Below are positions 8,416-17,268 of a stretch of 64,000 nucleotides of DNA, one piece after another. Every line of letters begins with the position of its first letter. Positions within the stretch are counted from its first letter, which is position 1. Source of the stretch: Streptomyces griseoruber (GTDB lineage Bacteria; Actinomycetota; Actinomycetes; Streptomycetales; Streptomycetaceae). A program made the translations under genes and the position numbers. The notes below the pieces were generated by a model. The model was not told where the DNA came from. It worked only from the letters and a program-made list of their open reading frames with translations, and made no database searches. The DNA lies in assembly GCF_001514205.1 (NCBI RefSeq), contig NZ_KQ948779.1, forward strand, positions 72,955 to 136,954, written 5' to 3'.

Positions 8416-9954
8416 GTGACCGACGCCCACACCGCCGGCCCCTTCATCGCCGCGATCGACCAGGGCACCACCTCCAGCCGCTGCATCGTCTTCGACAAGG
8501 ACGGCCGTATCGTCTCGGTCGACCAGAAGGAGCACGAGCAGATCTTCCCCAAGCCGGGCTGGGTCGAGCACGACGCCAACGAGATCTGGACCAACGTCCA
8601 GGAGGTCGTCGCCGGAGCCATCCAGAAGGCCGGCATCACCCGCGACGACATCAAGGCCATCGGCATCACCAACCAGCGCGAGACCACCGTGCTGTGGGAC
8701 AGGAACACCGGTGAGCCCGTCCACAACGCCATCGTCTGGCAGGACACCCGCACCGACGCCCTGTGCAAGGAGCTGGGCCGCAACGTCGGCCAGGACCGCT
8801 TCCGCCGCGAGACCGGCCTGCCGCTGGCCTCGTACTTCGCCGGCCCCAAGGCCCGCTGGCTGCTCGACAACGTCGAGGGGCTGCGCGAGCGCGCCGAGGC
8901 GGGCGACATCCTCTTCGGCACCATGGACACCTGGGTCATCTGGAACCTGACGGGCGGTGTCGACGGCGGCAAGCACTACACCGACGTCACCAACGCCTCC
9001 CGCACCATGCTGATGAACCTCCACACCCTGGAGTGGGACGACAAGATCGCCGAGTCCATCGGCGTCCCGCCGGCGATGCTCCCCGAGATCCGCTCCTCCG
9101 CCGAGGTCTACGGCGAGGTCACCGGCGGCAGGCTCGGCGACCTGCTCGGCGGCATCCCGGTCGCCTCCGCGCTCGGCGACCAGCAGGCGGCCCTGTTCGG
9201 CCAGACCTGCTTCTCCGAGGGCGAGGCCAAGTCGACGTACGGCACCGGCACGTTCATGCTGATGAACACCGGCGAGAAGATCATCAACTCGTACTCGGGT
9301 CTGCTGACCACCGTCGGCTACCGCATCGGCGACCAGGCGCCGGTCTACGCCCTCGAGGGCTCGATCGCCGTCACCGGTTCGCTGGTGCAGTGGATGCGCG
9401 ACCAGATGGGCCTCATCTCCACCGCCGCCGAGATCGAGACGCTCGCGCTCTCCGTCGAGGACAACGGCGGCGCCTACTTCGTGCCGGCCTTCTCCGGTCT
9501 GTTCGCCCCGCACTGGCGCTCCGACGCCCGCGGTGTGATCGCCGGCCTCACCCGGTACGTCACCAAGGCGCACCTCGCGCGCGCCGTCCTGGAGGCCACC
9601 GCCTGGCAGACCCGTGAGATCACGGACGCCATGACCAAGGACTCGGGCGTCGAGCTCGCGGCCCTCAAGGTCGACGGCGGCATGACCTCCAACAACCTGC
9701 TGATGCAGACGCTCTCGGACTTCCTGGACGCCCCCGTGGTGCGCCCGATGGTCGCCGAGACCACCTGCCTCGGCGCCGCCTACGCCGCCGGTCTCGCCGT
9801 CGGCTTCTGGACCAGCACCGACGACCTGCGCGCCAACTGGCGGCGGGCCGCCGAGTGGACCCCCCGCATGGACGCGGAGACCCGCGACCGTGAGTACAAG
9901 ACCTGGCTCAAGGCCGTCGAGCGGACCATGGGCTGGCTCGAAGACGAAAGCTGA
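8416..9954 (+). CDS. glpK: Glycerol kinase
   Basis: FGGY-family kinase making sn-glycerol-3-phosphate from glycerol and ATP. 512 residues, full length. It opens with AIDQGTTSSRCIVFDKDGRI (phosphate-binding), carries ITNQRETTVLWDRNTGEPVH in the N-domain and the FGGY signature region KVDGGMTSNNLLMQTLSDFL near residue 415, then TTCLGAAYAAGLAVGFW. The GTG start has AGGAG six bases upstream. It lies 73 bases after glpF and 61 before glpD, consistent with one operon under GylR. Confidence 0.97.
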   Translation: MTDAHTAGPFIAAIDQGTTSSRCIVFDKDGRIVSVDQKEHEQIFPKPGWVEHDANEIWTNVQEVVAGAIQKAGITRDDIKAIGITNQRETTVLWDRNTGEPVHNAIVWQDTRTDALCKELGRNVGQDRFRRETGLPLASYFAGPKARWLLDNVEGLRERAEAGDILFGTMDTWVIWNLTGGVDGGKHYTDVTNASRTMLMNLHTLEWDDKIAESIGVPPAMLPEIRSSAEVYGEVTGGRLGDLLGGIPVASALGDQQAALFGQTCFSEGEAKSTYGTGTFMLMNTGEKIINSYSGLLTTVGYRIGDQAPVYALEGSIAVTGSLVQWMRDQMGLISTAAEIETLALSVEDNGGAYFVPAFSGLFAPHWRSDARGVIAGLTRYVTKAHLARAVLEATAWQTREITDAMTKDSGVELAALKVDGGMTSNNLLMQTLSDFLDAPVVRPMVAETTCLGAAYAAGLAVGFWTSTDDLRANWRRAAEWTPRMDAETRDREYKTWLKAVERTMGWLEDES

Positions 9955-10015
9955 CGAAAGCTGACGAGAGCTGACGCCCCACGCGCACAGCTCTGATGAG
10001 GAGTAAGAACCCGAC

Positions 10016-11632
10016 ATGACCAGTCAGTCCACCCTGAGTTCCGTGCCTGCCCTGGGGACGCACCCGGCCTCCGGCTCGAACCCGAGCCGCGCCGAGACCC
10101 GGGAGCAGCTCTCCAAGGCGTCGTACGACCTTCTCGTGATCGGCGGCGGCATCCTGGGCATCTCCACCGCCTGGCACGCCGCGCAGTCCGGCCTCAGGGT
10201 GGCTCTGGTCGACGCCGGCGACTTCGCCGGCGCCACCTCCTCCGCCTCCTCCAAGCTGCTCCACGGCGGTCTGCGCTACCTGCAGACCGGCGCGGTGAAG
10301 CTGGTGGCGGAGAACCACTTCGAGCGCCGTGCGGTCTCCCGCCAGGTGGCCCCCCACCTGGCGAACCCGCTCACGTTCTACCTCCCCGTGTACAAGGGCG
10401 GGCCGCACGGCGCGGCGAAGCTCGGGGCGGGCGTGTTCGCCTACTCCGCCCTGTCGGCCTTCGGTGACGGCGTGGGGCATCTGCTCTCGCCGGCCAGGGC
10501 CGCGCAGGACGTGCCCGAGCTGCGCACCGAGAACCTCAAGGCCGTGGCCGTGTACGGCGACGACCAGATGAACGACGCGCGCATGGCGCTGATGACGGTC
10601 CGCGCGGCCGTCGAGGCGGGCGCGGTCGTCCTCAACCACGCCGAGGTCACCGGCCTGCGCTTCACCCGGGGCCGGGTCACGGGCGCGGACCTGAAGGACC
10701 GCACCTCCGGTGACGAGTTCGGGGTGAACGCCCGGCTGGTGCTGAACGCGACCGGTCCCTGGGTCGACCACCTGCGCACGATGGAGGATCCGAACGCGGC
10801 CCCCTCCATCCGGCTGTCCAAGGGCGCGCACCTGGTCCTGAAGCGGACCTCCCCGTGGAAGGCCGCGCTCGCGACCCCGATCGACAAGTACCGCATCACC
10901 TTCGCCCTTCCCTGGGAGGACATGCTCCTGCTGGGCACCACCGACGAGGAGTTCGAGGGCGACCCGGCGGACGTCTCGGTCAACGACAAGGACATCGCGC
11001 AGATCCTCGACGAGGCCGCGTTCTCCGTCCGTGACCAGCAGCTCTCCCGTGACCTCATCACGTACGCCTTCGCGGGTCTGCGGGTGCTGCCGGGCGGGCC
11101 CGGCGACACGGCCAAGGCCAAGCGCGAGACCGTGGTGACCGAGGGCAGGGGCGGCATGCTGTCCGTCGCGGGCGGCAAGTGGACCACCTTCCGCCACATC
11201 GGCCGTACGGTGATGCAGAAGCTGGAGGCGCTGCCGGGCCACCCGCTCGGTGACGACTTCGAGCCGATCTCCTCGCTGCCGAAGAGGCTGCCGCTGCCCG
11301 GTGTCGCCAACCCGCGCGCGGTCGCCCACCGGCTGCTGGTGGACAACCCGGCGCCCGGCCCGCGTATGGCGGCCGACACCGCCAAGCACCTGGCCACCCA
11401 CTACGGCTCGCTGGCCTTCGACATCGCCCGGCTGGCGAACGACAACCCCGAGCTGGGGCAGCGCGTCCACCCCGACGCCCCCGAGATCTGGGCGCAGGTC
11501 GTCTACGCCCGTGACCACGAGTGGGCCGAGACGGCGGACGACGTGCTGCGCCGCCGCACCACGCTGACGATCCGCGGTCTGGCCACGGACGAGGTGCGCG
11601 GCAAGGTGCAGGACCTGCTCGACAAGAAGTAG
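10016..11632 (+). CDS. glpD: Aerobic glycerol-3-phosphate dehydrogenase, FAD-dependent
   Basis: Oxidises glycerol-3-phosphate to dihydroxyacetone phosphate at the membrane, passing electrons to menaquinone. 538 residues. The FAD fold is at 39-75 (LVIGGGILGISTAWHAAQSG, then the GATSSASSKLLHGGLRYL motif typical of GlpD). SVAGGKWTTFRHIGRTV near residue 380 is the second DAO-type flavin contact. The C-terminal 110 residues form the GlpD cap. Last gene of the glycerol operon, followed at once by a strong terminator. Confidence 0.96.
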   Translation: MTSQSTLSSVPALGTHPASGSNPSRAETREQLSKASYDLLVIGGGILGISTAWHAAQSGLRVALVDAGDFAGATSSASSKLLHGGLRYLQTGAVKLVAENHFERRAVSRQVAPHLANPLTFYLPVYKGGPHGAAKLGAGVFAYSALSAFGDGVGHLLSPARAAQDVPELRTENLKAVAVYGDDQMNDARMALMTVRAAVEAGAVVLNHAEVTGLRFTRGRVTGADLKDRTSGDEFGVNARLVLNATGPWVDHLRTMEDPNAAPSIRLSKGAHLVLKRTSPWKAALATPIDKYRITFALPWEDMLLLGTTDEEFEGDPADVSVNDKDIAQILDEAAFSVRDQQLSRDLITYAFAGLRVLPGGPGDTAKAKRETVVTEGRGGMLSVAGGKWTTFRHIGRTVMQKLEALPGHPLGDDFEPISSLPKRLPLPGVANPRAVAHRLLVDNPAPGPRMAADTAKHLATHYGSLAFDIARLANDNPELGQRVHPDAPEIWAQVVYARDHEWAETADDVLRRRTTLTIRGLATDEVRGKVQDLLDKK

Positions 11633-11652
11633 GCCGATACGAAAGACCCTTT

Positions 11653-11696
11653 CACGACAGGGGCGGCCCCGCGTCGGCGGAGCCGCCCCTGTCGTG
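11653..11696 (+). terminator. Terminator of the glycerol operon
   Basis: Perfect 15-bp stem, CACGACAGGGGCGGC at 11653-11667 with its complement at 11682-11696, and a 14-base loop, 20 bases after the glpD stop. Confidence 0.88.
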
Positions 11697-11842
11697 TGCG
11701 CGCCGCCCGCACATGTGCCGTCCACGTGCGCCCTCGGCCCTTGCCCGGCCCGGGCGTACTCGCTTCGACACGCCCCCCGGACGCTTCCGCGCGCTCCCCC
11801 ACCCGTATGTCGAACGGCACAACGGAGACCGCGGCCCACGCC

Positions 11843-13015
11843 TCAGGCGAGCGGGTCCACCAGTGCCCGTACGGCGGCCACGTCCGTCAGTTCCCCGCGC
11901 CGCACGATCAGTTCACGGCCGAGGAGCAGGGTGCGCCGGGACGCCGCGACCGGGTCCGGCAGGGTCGTGAGGTCGGTGAGGTGGGCGAAGCCGATGACAC
12001 GGCGGACGATCTCGGTGCCCGCGAAGCCGACCGCGTCCGTCCACACGCGGCGCAGGAAGCGGTCGAGGTAGGCGTCGTCGAAGAAGGTGTCGACGCGGGC
12101 CGGCCACAGCCGGCGGAACTCCGTCTCGAACGCCTCCCAGGACAGGCGGAGCTGTTCGGGATGGTCGGTCAGGGTGTCCAGGGCCCGCGCCCGCTCCTCC
12201 GAGACCAGGGCGTTGGCCCAGTACAGGCCGAGGTCGTAGCCGATCGGTCCGACGAAGGAGAACTCGGGGTCGAACACCCGCACCACGGGGGCGCCTTCCC
12301 GCTCGCCCACCATGATGCTGCCGGTGTGCAGGTCGCCGTGGAGGAGGGCCTGGGCGCCGGTCATGAAGGTGTGGCGGAGGTCGGCGACCTCGGTGCGAAG
12401 GCGGTCGTCGGCGCGGAACTCCGACGCCAGGTCGTCGACCCCCTCGTGCCAGTGGTTGTGCTCGTGCTCGATGTACGGCTCGGACAGGACCACGTCCTCG
12501 GTGATCTTGCAGAGCTCGGGGTTCACCGAGACGGCGAGCAGGGCCTTGCGGTCGGCGGAGGACATGCCGAAGTCGCTGGTGGCAAAGGTGAGCTGGGCGA
12601 CGAACTCGCCGATGCGGGCGGAGGTGTGCGGGCCGTACGGGGCGCCCTCGTTGAGGGCGGTGCGCAGGACCTCCAGGTCGGAGAGGTCCTCCATGACGAG
12701 GGCGTGGTGCTCGGGGTCGTAGCCGTGGATCGCGGGGATCTTGTCGGGGGCGACCTTGGCGACCTGCTCGTAGGCGCGGGCCTCGGCGTCGGCGCGGTCG
12801 GGGCTGAGCGGCCAGGAGGGGCCGGCGACCCGGACCCAGGGCAGGGCCTGCTTGAGGGCGAGGCCGCGGGTGCCGTCGGCGTTCGAGGCGAGGAAGACGC
12901 GGTTGATGTTGCCGTCGGACACCTCCCGGACGGTGATCTCCTCGCCGTCCGGCCAGTGGCCCCGCTCGCGCAGGTACGCCGGGATGTCGTCGGTCTCCAG
13001 GACGCGGTAGCCCAT
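11843..13015 (-). CDS. mtnK: S-methyl-5-thioribose kinase MtnK
   Basis: Phosphorylates 5-methylthioribose (MTR) to MTR-1-phosphate, the entry step of methionine salvage when MTA has been cleaved to free MTR. 390 residues with a choline-kinase-like fold: VREVSDGNINRVFLA is the nucleotide loop, ALLHGDLHTGSIMVG near residue 228 is the catalytic loop, and FDPEFSFVGPIGYDLG near 250 carries the metal-binding Asp and substrate contacts specific to MtnK. It is last in a minus-strand operon behind a sugar-type ABC importer, 15 bases after the permease, suggesting that MTR is imported and then trapped. Confidence 0.93.
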   Translation of the reverse strand: MGYRVLETDDIPAYLRERGHWPDGEEITVREVSDGNINRVFLASNADGTRGLALKQALPWVRVAGPSWPLSPDRADAEARAYEQVAKVAPDKIPAIHGYDPEHHALVMEDLSDLEVLRTALNEGAPYGPHTSARIGEFVAQLTFATSDFGMSSADRKALLAVSVNPELCKITEDVVLSEPYIEHEHNHWHEGVDDLASEFRADDRLRTEVADLRHTFMTGAQALLHGDLHTGSIMVGEREGAPVVRVFDPEFSFVGPIGYDLGLYWANALVSEERARALDTLTDHPEQLRLSWEAFETEFRRLWPARVDTFFDDAYLDRFLRRVWTDAVGFAGTEIVRRVIGFAHLTDLTTLPDPVAASRRTLLLGRELIVRRGELTDVAAVRALVDPLA

Positions 13016-13030
13016 GGTCGGTGAACTCCC

Positions 13031-14077
13031 TTATGCGGTACGGCGCTTGGACAGGGTGAAGCTGAAGACCAGGGCGAGGATGAGGACCGCGCCCTCGACG
13101 ACGTCCTGGGTGTAGTACGGCAGGCCCTTGATGGTGAGGCCGGTGGTGATGATGCCGATCAGGACGGCGCCGAGCGCGGTGCCCCACACATTGGGGCGGC
13201 CCCGGCCGAGCACGGAGGTGCCGACCAGCGCCACGGCCACCGCTTCGAGCAGCTGGGAGGTGCCCGCCGACACATCGCCCTGGCCGATGCGGGAGGCGAG
13301 GATGAGCCCGCCGACGGAGGCGAGGACGCCGGAGACGACGTAGGCCAGGGCGCGGTAGGCGCCGACGCGGATGCCGGCCAGCCGGGAGGCCTCGGGGTTG
13401 GCGCCGATGGCGTAGAGGATCCGGCCCCAGCGGGTGCGGGCGAGGAAGACCCAGGCGGCGACGGTCAGCGCGCCGAAGACGATCACGGAGACCGGGACGC
13501 CGAGGACCGTGCCGCGGTCGATCTTCAGGAAGCCGTCGGTGAACCTGCCGGGGGCGGTGGAGCCGTCGTCCAGCGTCATGCCGGGGGTGATCGACTGGCC
13601 GTCGACGAGGATCAGCTTGCTGCCCTGGATGACGAACATGGTGCCGAGGGTGGCGAGCATGTCGGGGATCTTCAGGACGACGATCAGCAGCGCGTTGAGC
13701 AGTCCGGCGAGGGCGCCCGCGACCAGGACGGCGAGGATCGCGACCGTGCCGACCTGGTTGAAGACGACCATGGTCTGGGCGGCGACGGAGACGCCGAGGC
13801 CGGCGACGGCGCCGACGGACATGTCCATTCCGCCGACGGCCATGGTGAGGGTGACGCCGAGGCCGAGGATCGCGGCGACGGAGACGTACCGCAGGGTGTC
13901 GAGGAGGGTCGCCGACTCACGGAAGGAGCCCTCGGTCAGCGCGAAGTACAGGAAGAGCGCGACCGTGACGAAGATGAACCCGTACTTGATGACGAAGTTC
14001 TGGACGCGCAGGGCCGTGCCGGGGGCGGGCGGGGTCGCCGCCTTCGCCGGGGCCTCGGTGCTCTGGGTGGTGGTCAT
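13031..14077 (-). CDS. Sugar-type ABC importer permease (RbsC-like), probable methylthioribose transporter
   Basis: 348-residue membrane permease of the ribose/branched-chain type with about ten hydrophobic segments. VTLTMAVGGMDMSVGAVAGLG and the EAA-like RLAGIRVGAYRALAYVVSGV loop are visible. The start at 14077 (MTTTQSTEAP) is preferred because an upstream in-frame start would overlap the ATPase gene and lacks a good ribosome site. It sits between the ATPase and mtnK. The sugar is inferred to be methylthioribose from mtnK linkage only; ribose or another pentose remains possible. Confidence 0.85.
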   Translation of the reverse strand: MTTTQSTEAPAKAATPPAPGTALRVQNFVIKYGFIFVTVALFLYFALTEGSFRESATLLDTLRYVSVAAILGLGVTLTMAVGGMDMSVGAVAGLGVSVAAQTMVVFNQVGTVAILAVLVAGALAGLLNALLIVVLKIPDMLATLGTMFVIQGSKLILVDGQSITPGMTLDDGSTAPGRFTDGFLKIDRGTVLGVPVSVIVFGALTVAAWVFLARTRWGRILYAIGANPEASRLAGIRVGAYRALAYVVSGVLASVGGLILASRIGQGDVSAGTSQLLEAVAVALVGTSVLGRGRPNVWGTALGAVLIGIITTGLTIKGLPYYTQDVVEGAVLILALVFSFTLSKRRTA

Positions 14078-14114
14078 GGGGTGCTTTCCCGGGACTTCGT
14101 GGGGCGGGCCGGCG

Positions 14115-15635
14115 TCAGACGGACGCCGAGATGGTCTGGATGACACGGTCGCGCTCGGCGTCCTCGCCGTGGGCGTCGAGGTGGATCTCGCCGGCCGCGA
14201 GGACGACGACCCGGTCGGCGATCTCGAGGACCTCGTCGACGTCGGCGGACAGCACGAGGACGGCGGCGCCCTCGGCGGCGAGCGTCCGGGCCCGGCGGCC
14301 GATGTCGCGGCGGGCGCCGATGTCCACTCCCCGGAACGGTTCGTCCAGGATGAGGACGCGCGGGGTCTGGGCGAGCCAGCGGCCGACGACGACCTTCTGC
14401 TGGTTGCCGCCGGACAGTTCCTCGACGGTGCTGTGCTCGTCGCGGGTGACGACGCCGAGGGCCTCGACGGTGGCGCGGCCCAGGGCGTCCTCCTCGGACC
14501 GCTGGACCAGGCCGGCGCGGGAGAGGGACCTCAGGAACGGCAGGGAGATGTTCTGCGCGACCGACCAGCCGGGCACGAGGGCGTCGGCGTGCCGGTCCTC
14601 GGGGACCAGGTGGACGCCGGCCCGGATGGCGTCGGCGGGGCGGCGGGGGGCGTAGGCCGTGCCGTCCAGTTCGAGCGTGCCGGTGGTGAAGGGCTCGGCG
14701 CCGAAGAGGCCGCGGGCCAGTTCGGTCTTGCCGGCGCCCAGGAGGCCGACGACTCCGGTGACTTCGCCGGTGCGCAGATCGAGGTCCAGCGGCGACCGGC
14801 CCTCGAAGAGGCGCACACCGCGCAGGGAGAGGACGGTCGCGCCCTGGTCGCCCTCGCGGACCGGGCGGGCGGTGGTCGCCTCCTGGGCCTGGGCGAGCAT
14901 GGCGCGCAGGGCCGCGTCCCAGTCGAAGGGCTTCGCCTGGTCCCCGGTGAGGAGTCCGTCCCGCAGGACGACCAGCCGGTCGGCGAGCGCGTCGATCTCG
15001 CCGAGCCGGTGGGAGACGTAGAGCACGGCGATGCCGTCCTCGCGCATCCTGCGGACGAGCGCGAAGAGGCGCTCCGCCTCGGCGGCGGAGAGCGCGGAGG
15101 TCGGCTCGTCGAGGATGAGCAGCCGGGGCCGGGTGGCCAGGGCGCGGGCCAGGATCAGCAACTGCCGGTCGGAGATGCCGAGTTCGGTGACGTCCTGCTT
15201 CAGCACGGAGTCGCTCCACTCCAGGCCGAGGCCGGCCTGGATCTCCCGGGCGCGGGCGAGGGTGGCGCGGCCGCCGAGGAACGGGTTGCCGCGTCGCTGG
15301 GCGAGTTCCTCGAAGACCAGGTTCTCGGCGACGCTGAGGCCGGGCACGATGCCCTCGCCGATCCGCTGGTGGACGGTCTGGATACCGAGCCGGCGGGCGG
15401 CGAGCGGGGAGTCGAGGGCCACCGGTGAGCCGTCGACCCGTACCTCTCCCCCGTGGTCCGTGTGCACGCCCGACAGGATCTTGATCAGCGTGGACTTGCC
15501 GGCGCCGTTGGCGCCGAGCAGCGCGACCACGCTGCCCGGGGCGATGTCCAGGGAGACGGAGGCGAGGACGGTCCTGCCGCCGAACGCCATGCTGACGTCG
15601 GTGAGAGCGACCGCCGGCGTCTCAGTGGGCGACAT
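14115..15635 (-). CDS. Sugar-type ABC importer ATPase with two nucleotide-binding domains (RbsA-like)
   Basis: 506 residues, tandem ATPase halves. The first has Walker A GANGAGKSTLIKIL and Walker B LLILDEPTSALSAAEAERLF. The second has a glycine loop LGAGKTELARGLFG, which is not a full GxxGxGK(S/T), the signature LSGGNQQKVVVGRW and LILDEPFRGVDIGARRDIG. The first half shows TELGISDRQLLILARAL in place of the LSGGQ signature, as is usual in RbsA-type proteins. It overlaps the binding-protein gene by 14 bases, so the two are translationally coupled. Confidence 0.93.
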   Translation of the reverse strand: MSPTETPAVALTDVSMAFGGRTVLASVSLDIAPGSVVALLGANGAGKSTLIKILSGVHTDHGGEVRVDGSPVALDSPLAARRLGIQTVHQRIGEGIVPGLSVAENLVFEELAQRRGNPFLGGRATLARAREIQAGLGLEWSDSVLKQDVTELGISDRQLLILARALATRPRLLILDEPTSALSAAEAERLFALVRRMREDGIAVLYVSHRLGEIDALADRLVVLRDGLLTGDQAKPFDWDAALRAMLAQAQEATTARPVREGDQGATVLSLRGVRLFEGRSPLDLDLRTGEVTGVVGLLGAGKTELARGLFGAEPFTTGTLELDGTAYAPRRPADAIRAGVHLVPEDRHADALVPGWSVAQNISLPFLRSLSRAGLVQRSEEDALGRATVEALGVVTRDEHSTVEELSGGNQQKVVVGRWLAQTPRVLILDEPFRGVDIGARRDIGRRARTLAAEGAAVLVLSADVDEVLEIADRVVVLAAGEIHLDAHGEDAERDRVIQTISASV

Positions 15636-16719
15636 TCGAGATCCAGTCGGCGGTCGAGACCTGCGACAGGTTCAGCGCGGGCAGCGCCTCGCGGAGTTCG
15701 TCCATGTTGGCGATCTTCTTCTCGCGCAGGAAGTCCTGGGTGATGGCGACGGCCGGGAACTCGACGGAGGTCTTGCCGAGCTGTCCGGCCAGCTCCAGCG
15801 CGGTGGTGCGGACGACGGCCGCGCCGACGGCGGACGGGTCGGTGCCGGCGGTCGCGACCCAGGGGCTGTCGGTGGCGGTCATCTGCTGGATGTCGGCGTT
15901 GGAGACGTCCGCGCCGAAGACCTTCACCTTGTCCTGGAGCTTCTTGTTCTGCACGGCGAGCACGGTGCCCTTGGCGAGCTCGTCGTAGGGGGCGAAGACG
16001 CCGGCCACGTCGGAGTGCTGGGTGAGCGCCGCGGAGACCAGGGGAACGTTGTCCGTAGCCGTGGAGTCGGTGACCTTGCCGACCTTGAACTGCTGCTTCC
16101 AGCCCTCGGAGGTCACGGTGGACTTCCAGACGGTGTCGCGCTTGTCGAGGGCGGCGTAGCCGGCGACGTTGACGTAGCCGACCTTGGCGTCCTTGCCGAC
16201 CTCCTTGGCCATCACGTCGAGGACGGCCTTGGCCATGCTCGCGTCGTCCTGCTTGGTGGAGACGACACCCTTGGTGGAGGTCTCGACGTCGTAGACGACG
16301 ACCTTGATGCCCTTCTTCACGGCCTTGTCGATCTCGGGCTGGATGGTCGCCGGGAAGCCGTGGTCGATGATGATCGCCCGGGCGCCGGAGTTGATCGCCG
16401 AGGACAGGTCGGTGGCCTGCTTGGCGTTGTCGGCCTGGGCGTCGTACACGGTGAGGTCGATGCCGAGGGCCTTGGCCTGGGCCTTGGCGCCGTTGCCCCA
16501 CTGCTCGAAGTAGTCGCCGGCGCCGCTCTGCCGGACCAGGGCCACCTTGACCGTGCCCGCGCTGAACGGGGCGGGCTTCTTGCCGGTGGCGGCGGAGGCG
16601 GAGGCCGCGGTGTCGCCGGAGTCCTTGGAGGCGTCCGAGGACTGGGAGCAGCCGGACAGGACGAGGGCGGAGACGGAGGCCAGCGAAAGCGCGGCGAGGG
16701 GCAGACGGGTGCGGGACAT
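15622..16719 (-). CDS. Sugar-type ABC importer substrate-binding lipoprotein (RbsB-like), probable methylthioribose binder
   Basis: 365-residue periplasmic-binding-protein-like lipoprotein of the ribose/AI-2 type. The signal peptide ends LVLSGC with Cys24 lipidated. The first lobe reads TVKVALVRQSGAGDYFEQWG and the hinge region has GARAIIIDHGFPATIQPEID. I chose the ATG at 16719 because GGAG lies seven bases upstream and a proper lipoprotein signal follows. First structural gene of the mtnK operon; a 23-residue leader peptide and two RNA hairpins precede it. The methylthioribose assignment is by context. Confidence 0.88.
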   Translation of the reverse strand: MSRTRLPLAALSLASVSALVLSGCSQSSDASKDSGDTAASASAATGKKPAPFSAGTVKVALVRQSGAGDYFEQWGNGAKAQAKALGIDLTVYDAQADNAKQATDLSSAINSGARAIIIDHGFPATIQPEIDKAVKKGIKVVVYDVETSTKGVVSTKQDDASMAKAVLDVMAKEVGKDAKVGYVNVAGYAALDKRDTVWKSTVTSEGWKQQFKVGKVTDSTATDNVPLVSAALTQHSDVAGVFAPYDELAKGTVLAVQNKKLQDKVKVFGADVSNADIQQMTATDSPWVATAGTDPSAVGAAVVRTTALELAGQLGKTSVEFPAVAITQDFLREKKIANMDELREALPALNLSQVSTADWISNVAH

Positions 16720-16805
16720 GAGGGGGCTCCAGGGCGGGGTGGCGCAGAGGGGAACGCGGAGGGATGCGAAGGGGATGCGTGGGCCCGGAGCGGGGGACGG
16801 AAACG

Positions 16806-16849
16806 CGCCACCGCACAGGCGGCGGGGCACGCCCGGCGGAACACGGGCG
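16806..16849 (-). promoter_or_regulatory. Two RNA hairpins between leader peptide and binding-protein gene
   Basis: In the minus-strand RNA the first hairpin is CGCCCG-N8-CGGGCG (plus coordinates 16830-16849). The second is a 7-bp stem with one G-U pair (16806-16824). They lie between the leader-peptide stop and the ribosome site of the importer operon, where attenuator or anti-attenuator structures would be. Alternative pairings were not computed. Confidence 0.45.
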
Positions 16850-16869
16850 GGTCAGGACTCCGGGGGAGG

Positions 16870-16941
16870 TCAGCGACAGCTGGCCGTGGTCGACCGGAGC
16901 AGGTCCACGTACAGCCGCCGCACGAGCAGCAGCGTCTTCAT
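16870..16941 (-). CDS. 23-residue cysteine leader peptide of the mtnK/ABC operon
   Basis: Tiny ORF beginning MKTLLLVRRLYVDLL and ending RSTTASCR. The pattern V-D-L-x-R-x5-C-R directly before the stop matches, from memory, the short putative leader peptides annotated upstream of sulfur-metabolism genes in Streptomyces. Its TGT Cys codon is the penultimate sense codon, as needed for a ribosome stalling on low Cys-tRNA. No Shine-Dalgarno is seen. A promoter at 16948-16977 puts the RNA start on the A of the ATG, so translation would be leaderless. It is 150 bases upstream of the importer binding protein. Confidence 0.72.
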   Translation of the reverse strand: MKTLLLVRRLYVDLLRSTTASCR

Positions 16942-16977
16942 AGGGAGATCATGAGAACGTTTTCAGCCACCCGTCAA
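16942..16977 (-). promoter_or_regulatory. Promoter of the mtnK/ABC operon with a LacI-type operator in its spacer
   Basis: On the minus strand, TTGACG (16972-16977), an 18-base spacer and CATGAT (16948-16953) place the start site at 16941. The spacer and -10 contain TGAAAACGTTCTCA (16952-16965), which matches nine of the ten fixed bases of the LacI/GalR operator pattern TGnAAnCGnTTnCA. No LacI-family gene lies in the window, so the regulator would act in trans. Confidence 0.6.
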
Positions 16978-17091
16978 AGAGATGGACACCTAATCTCATC
17001 ATTCGAGACAACGATTACGTCACAGGCGGTCCGTCCGCCGTCGGGAGTTACCATCGGCGGACCGGCACCCCTCCCGGCAAGCGAGGCCCCG

Positions 17092-17166
17092 ATGACGACA
17101 CCCTGCGCGAACGCGCTGCGCATGCCCGGCATGCGGCGCTGTCCCGGCGCGCCGTGTCGCGGCTGA
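17092..17166 (+). CDS. Candidate 24-residue cysteine-rich leader peptide of mtnD-mtnC-mtnB
   Basis: Small ORF MTTPCANALRMPGMRRCPGA then PCRG, with three Cys codons in 24 residues and one close to the stop, 102 bases before mtnD. GAGG five bases upstream is a weak ribosome site. It lacks the V-D-L-x-R core of the other two leaders, so the call rests on position, size, Cys content and the shared context. It could be chance. Confidence 0.4.
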   Translation: MTTPCANALRMPGMRRCPGAPCRG

Positions 17167-17268
17167 GTGACGTTCCACCGCCGCCCTCCCCCTCGCGCCC
17201 CACCCGCATGATTCCGTCCGAGCCGTCTCGGTATCCGGACATCCCTTCCAGACTCCTGGAGTTGCCCC

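Noticed and set aside
6330..8972. 880-codon minus frame across gylR-glpF-glpK
   Set aside because: Crosses three well-supported genes, a terminator and two promoters; shadow frame.
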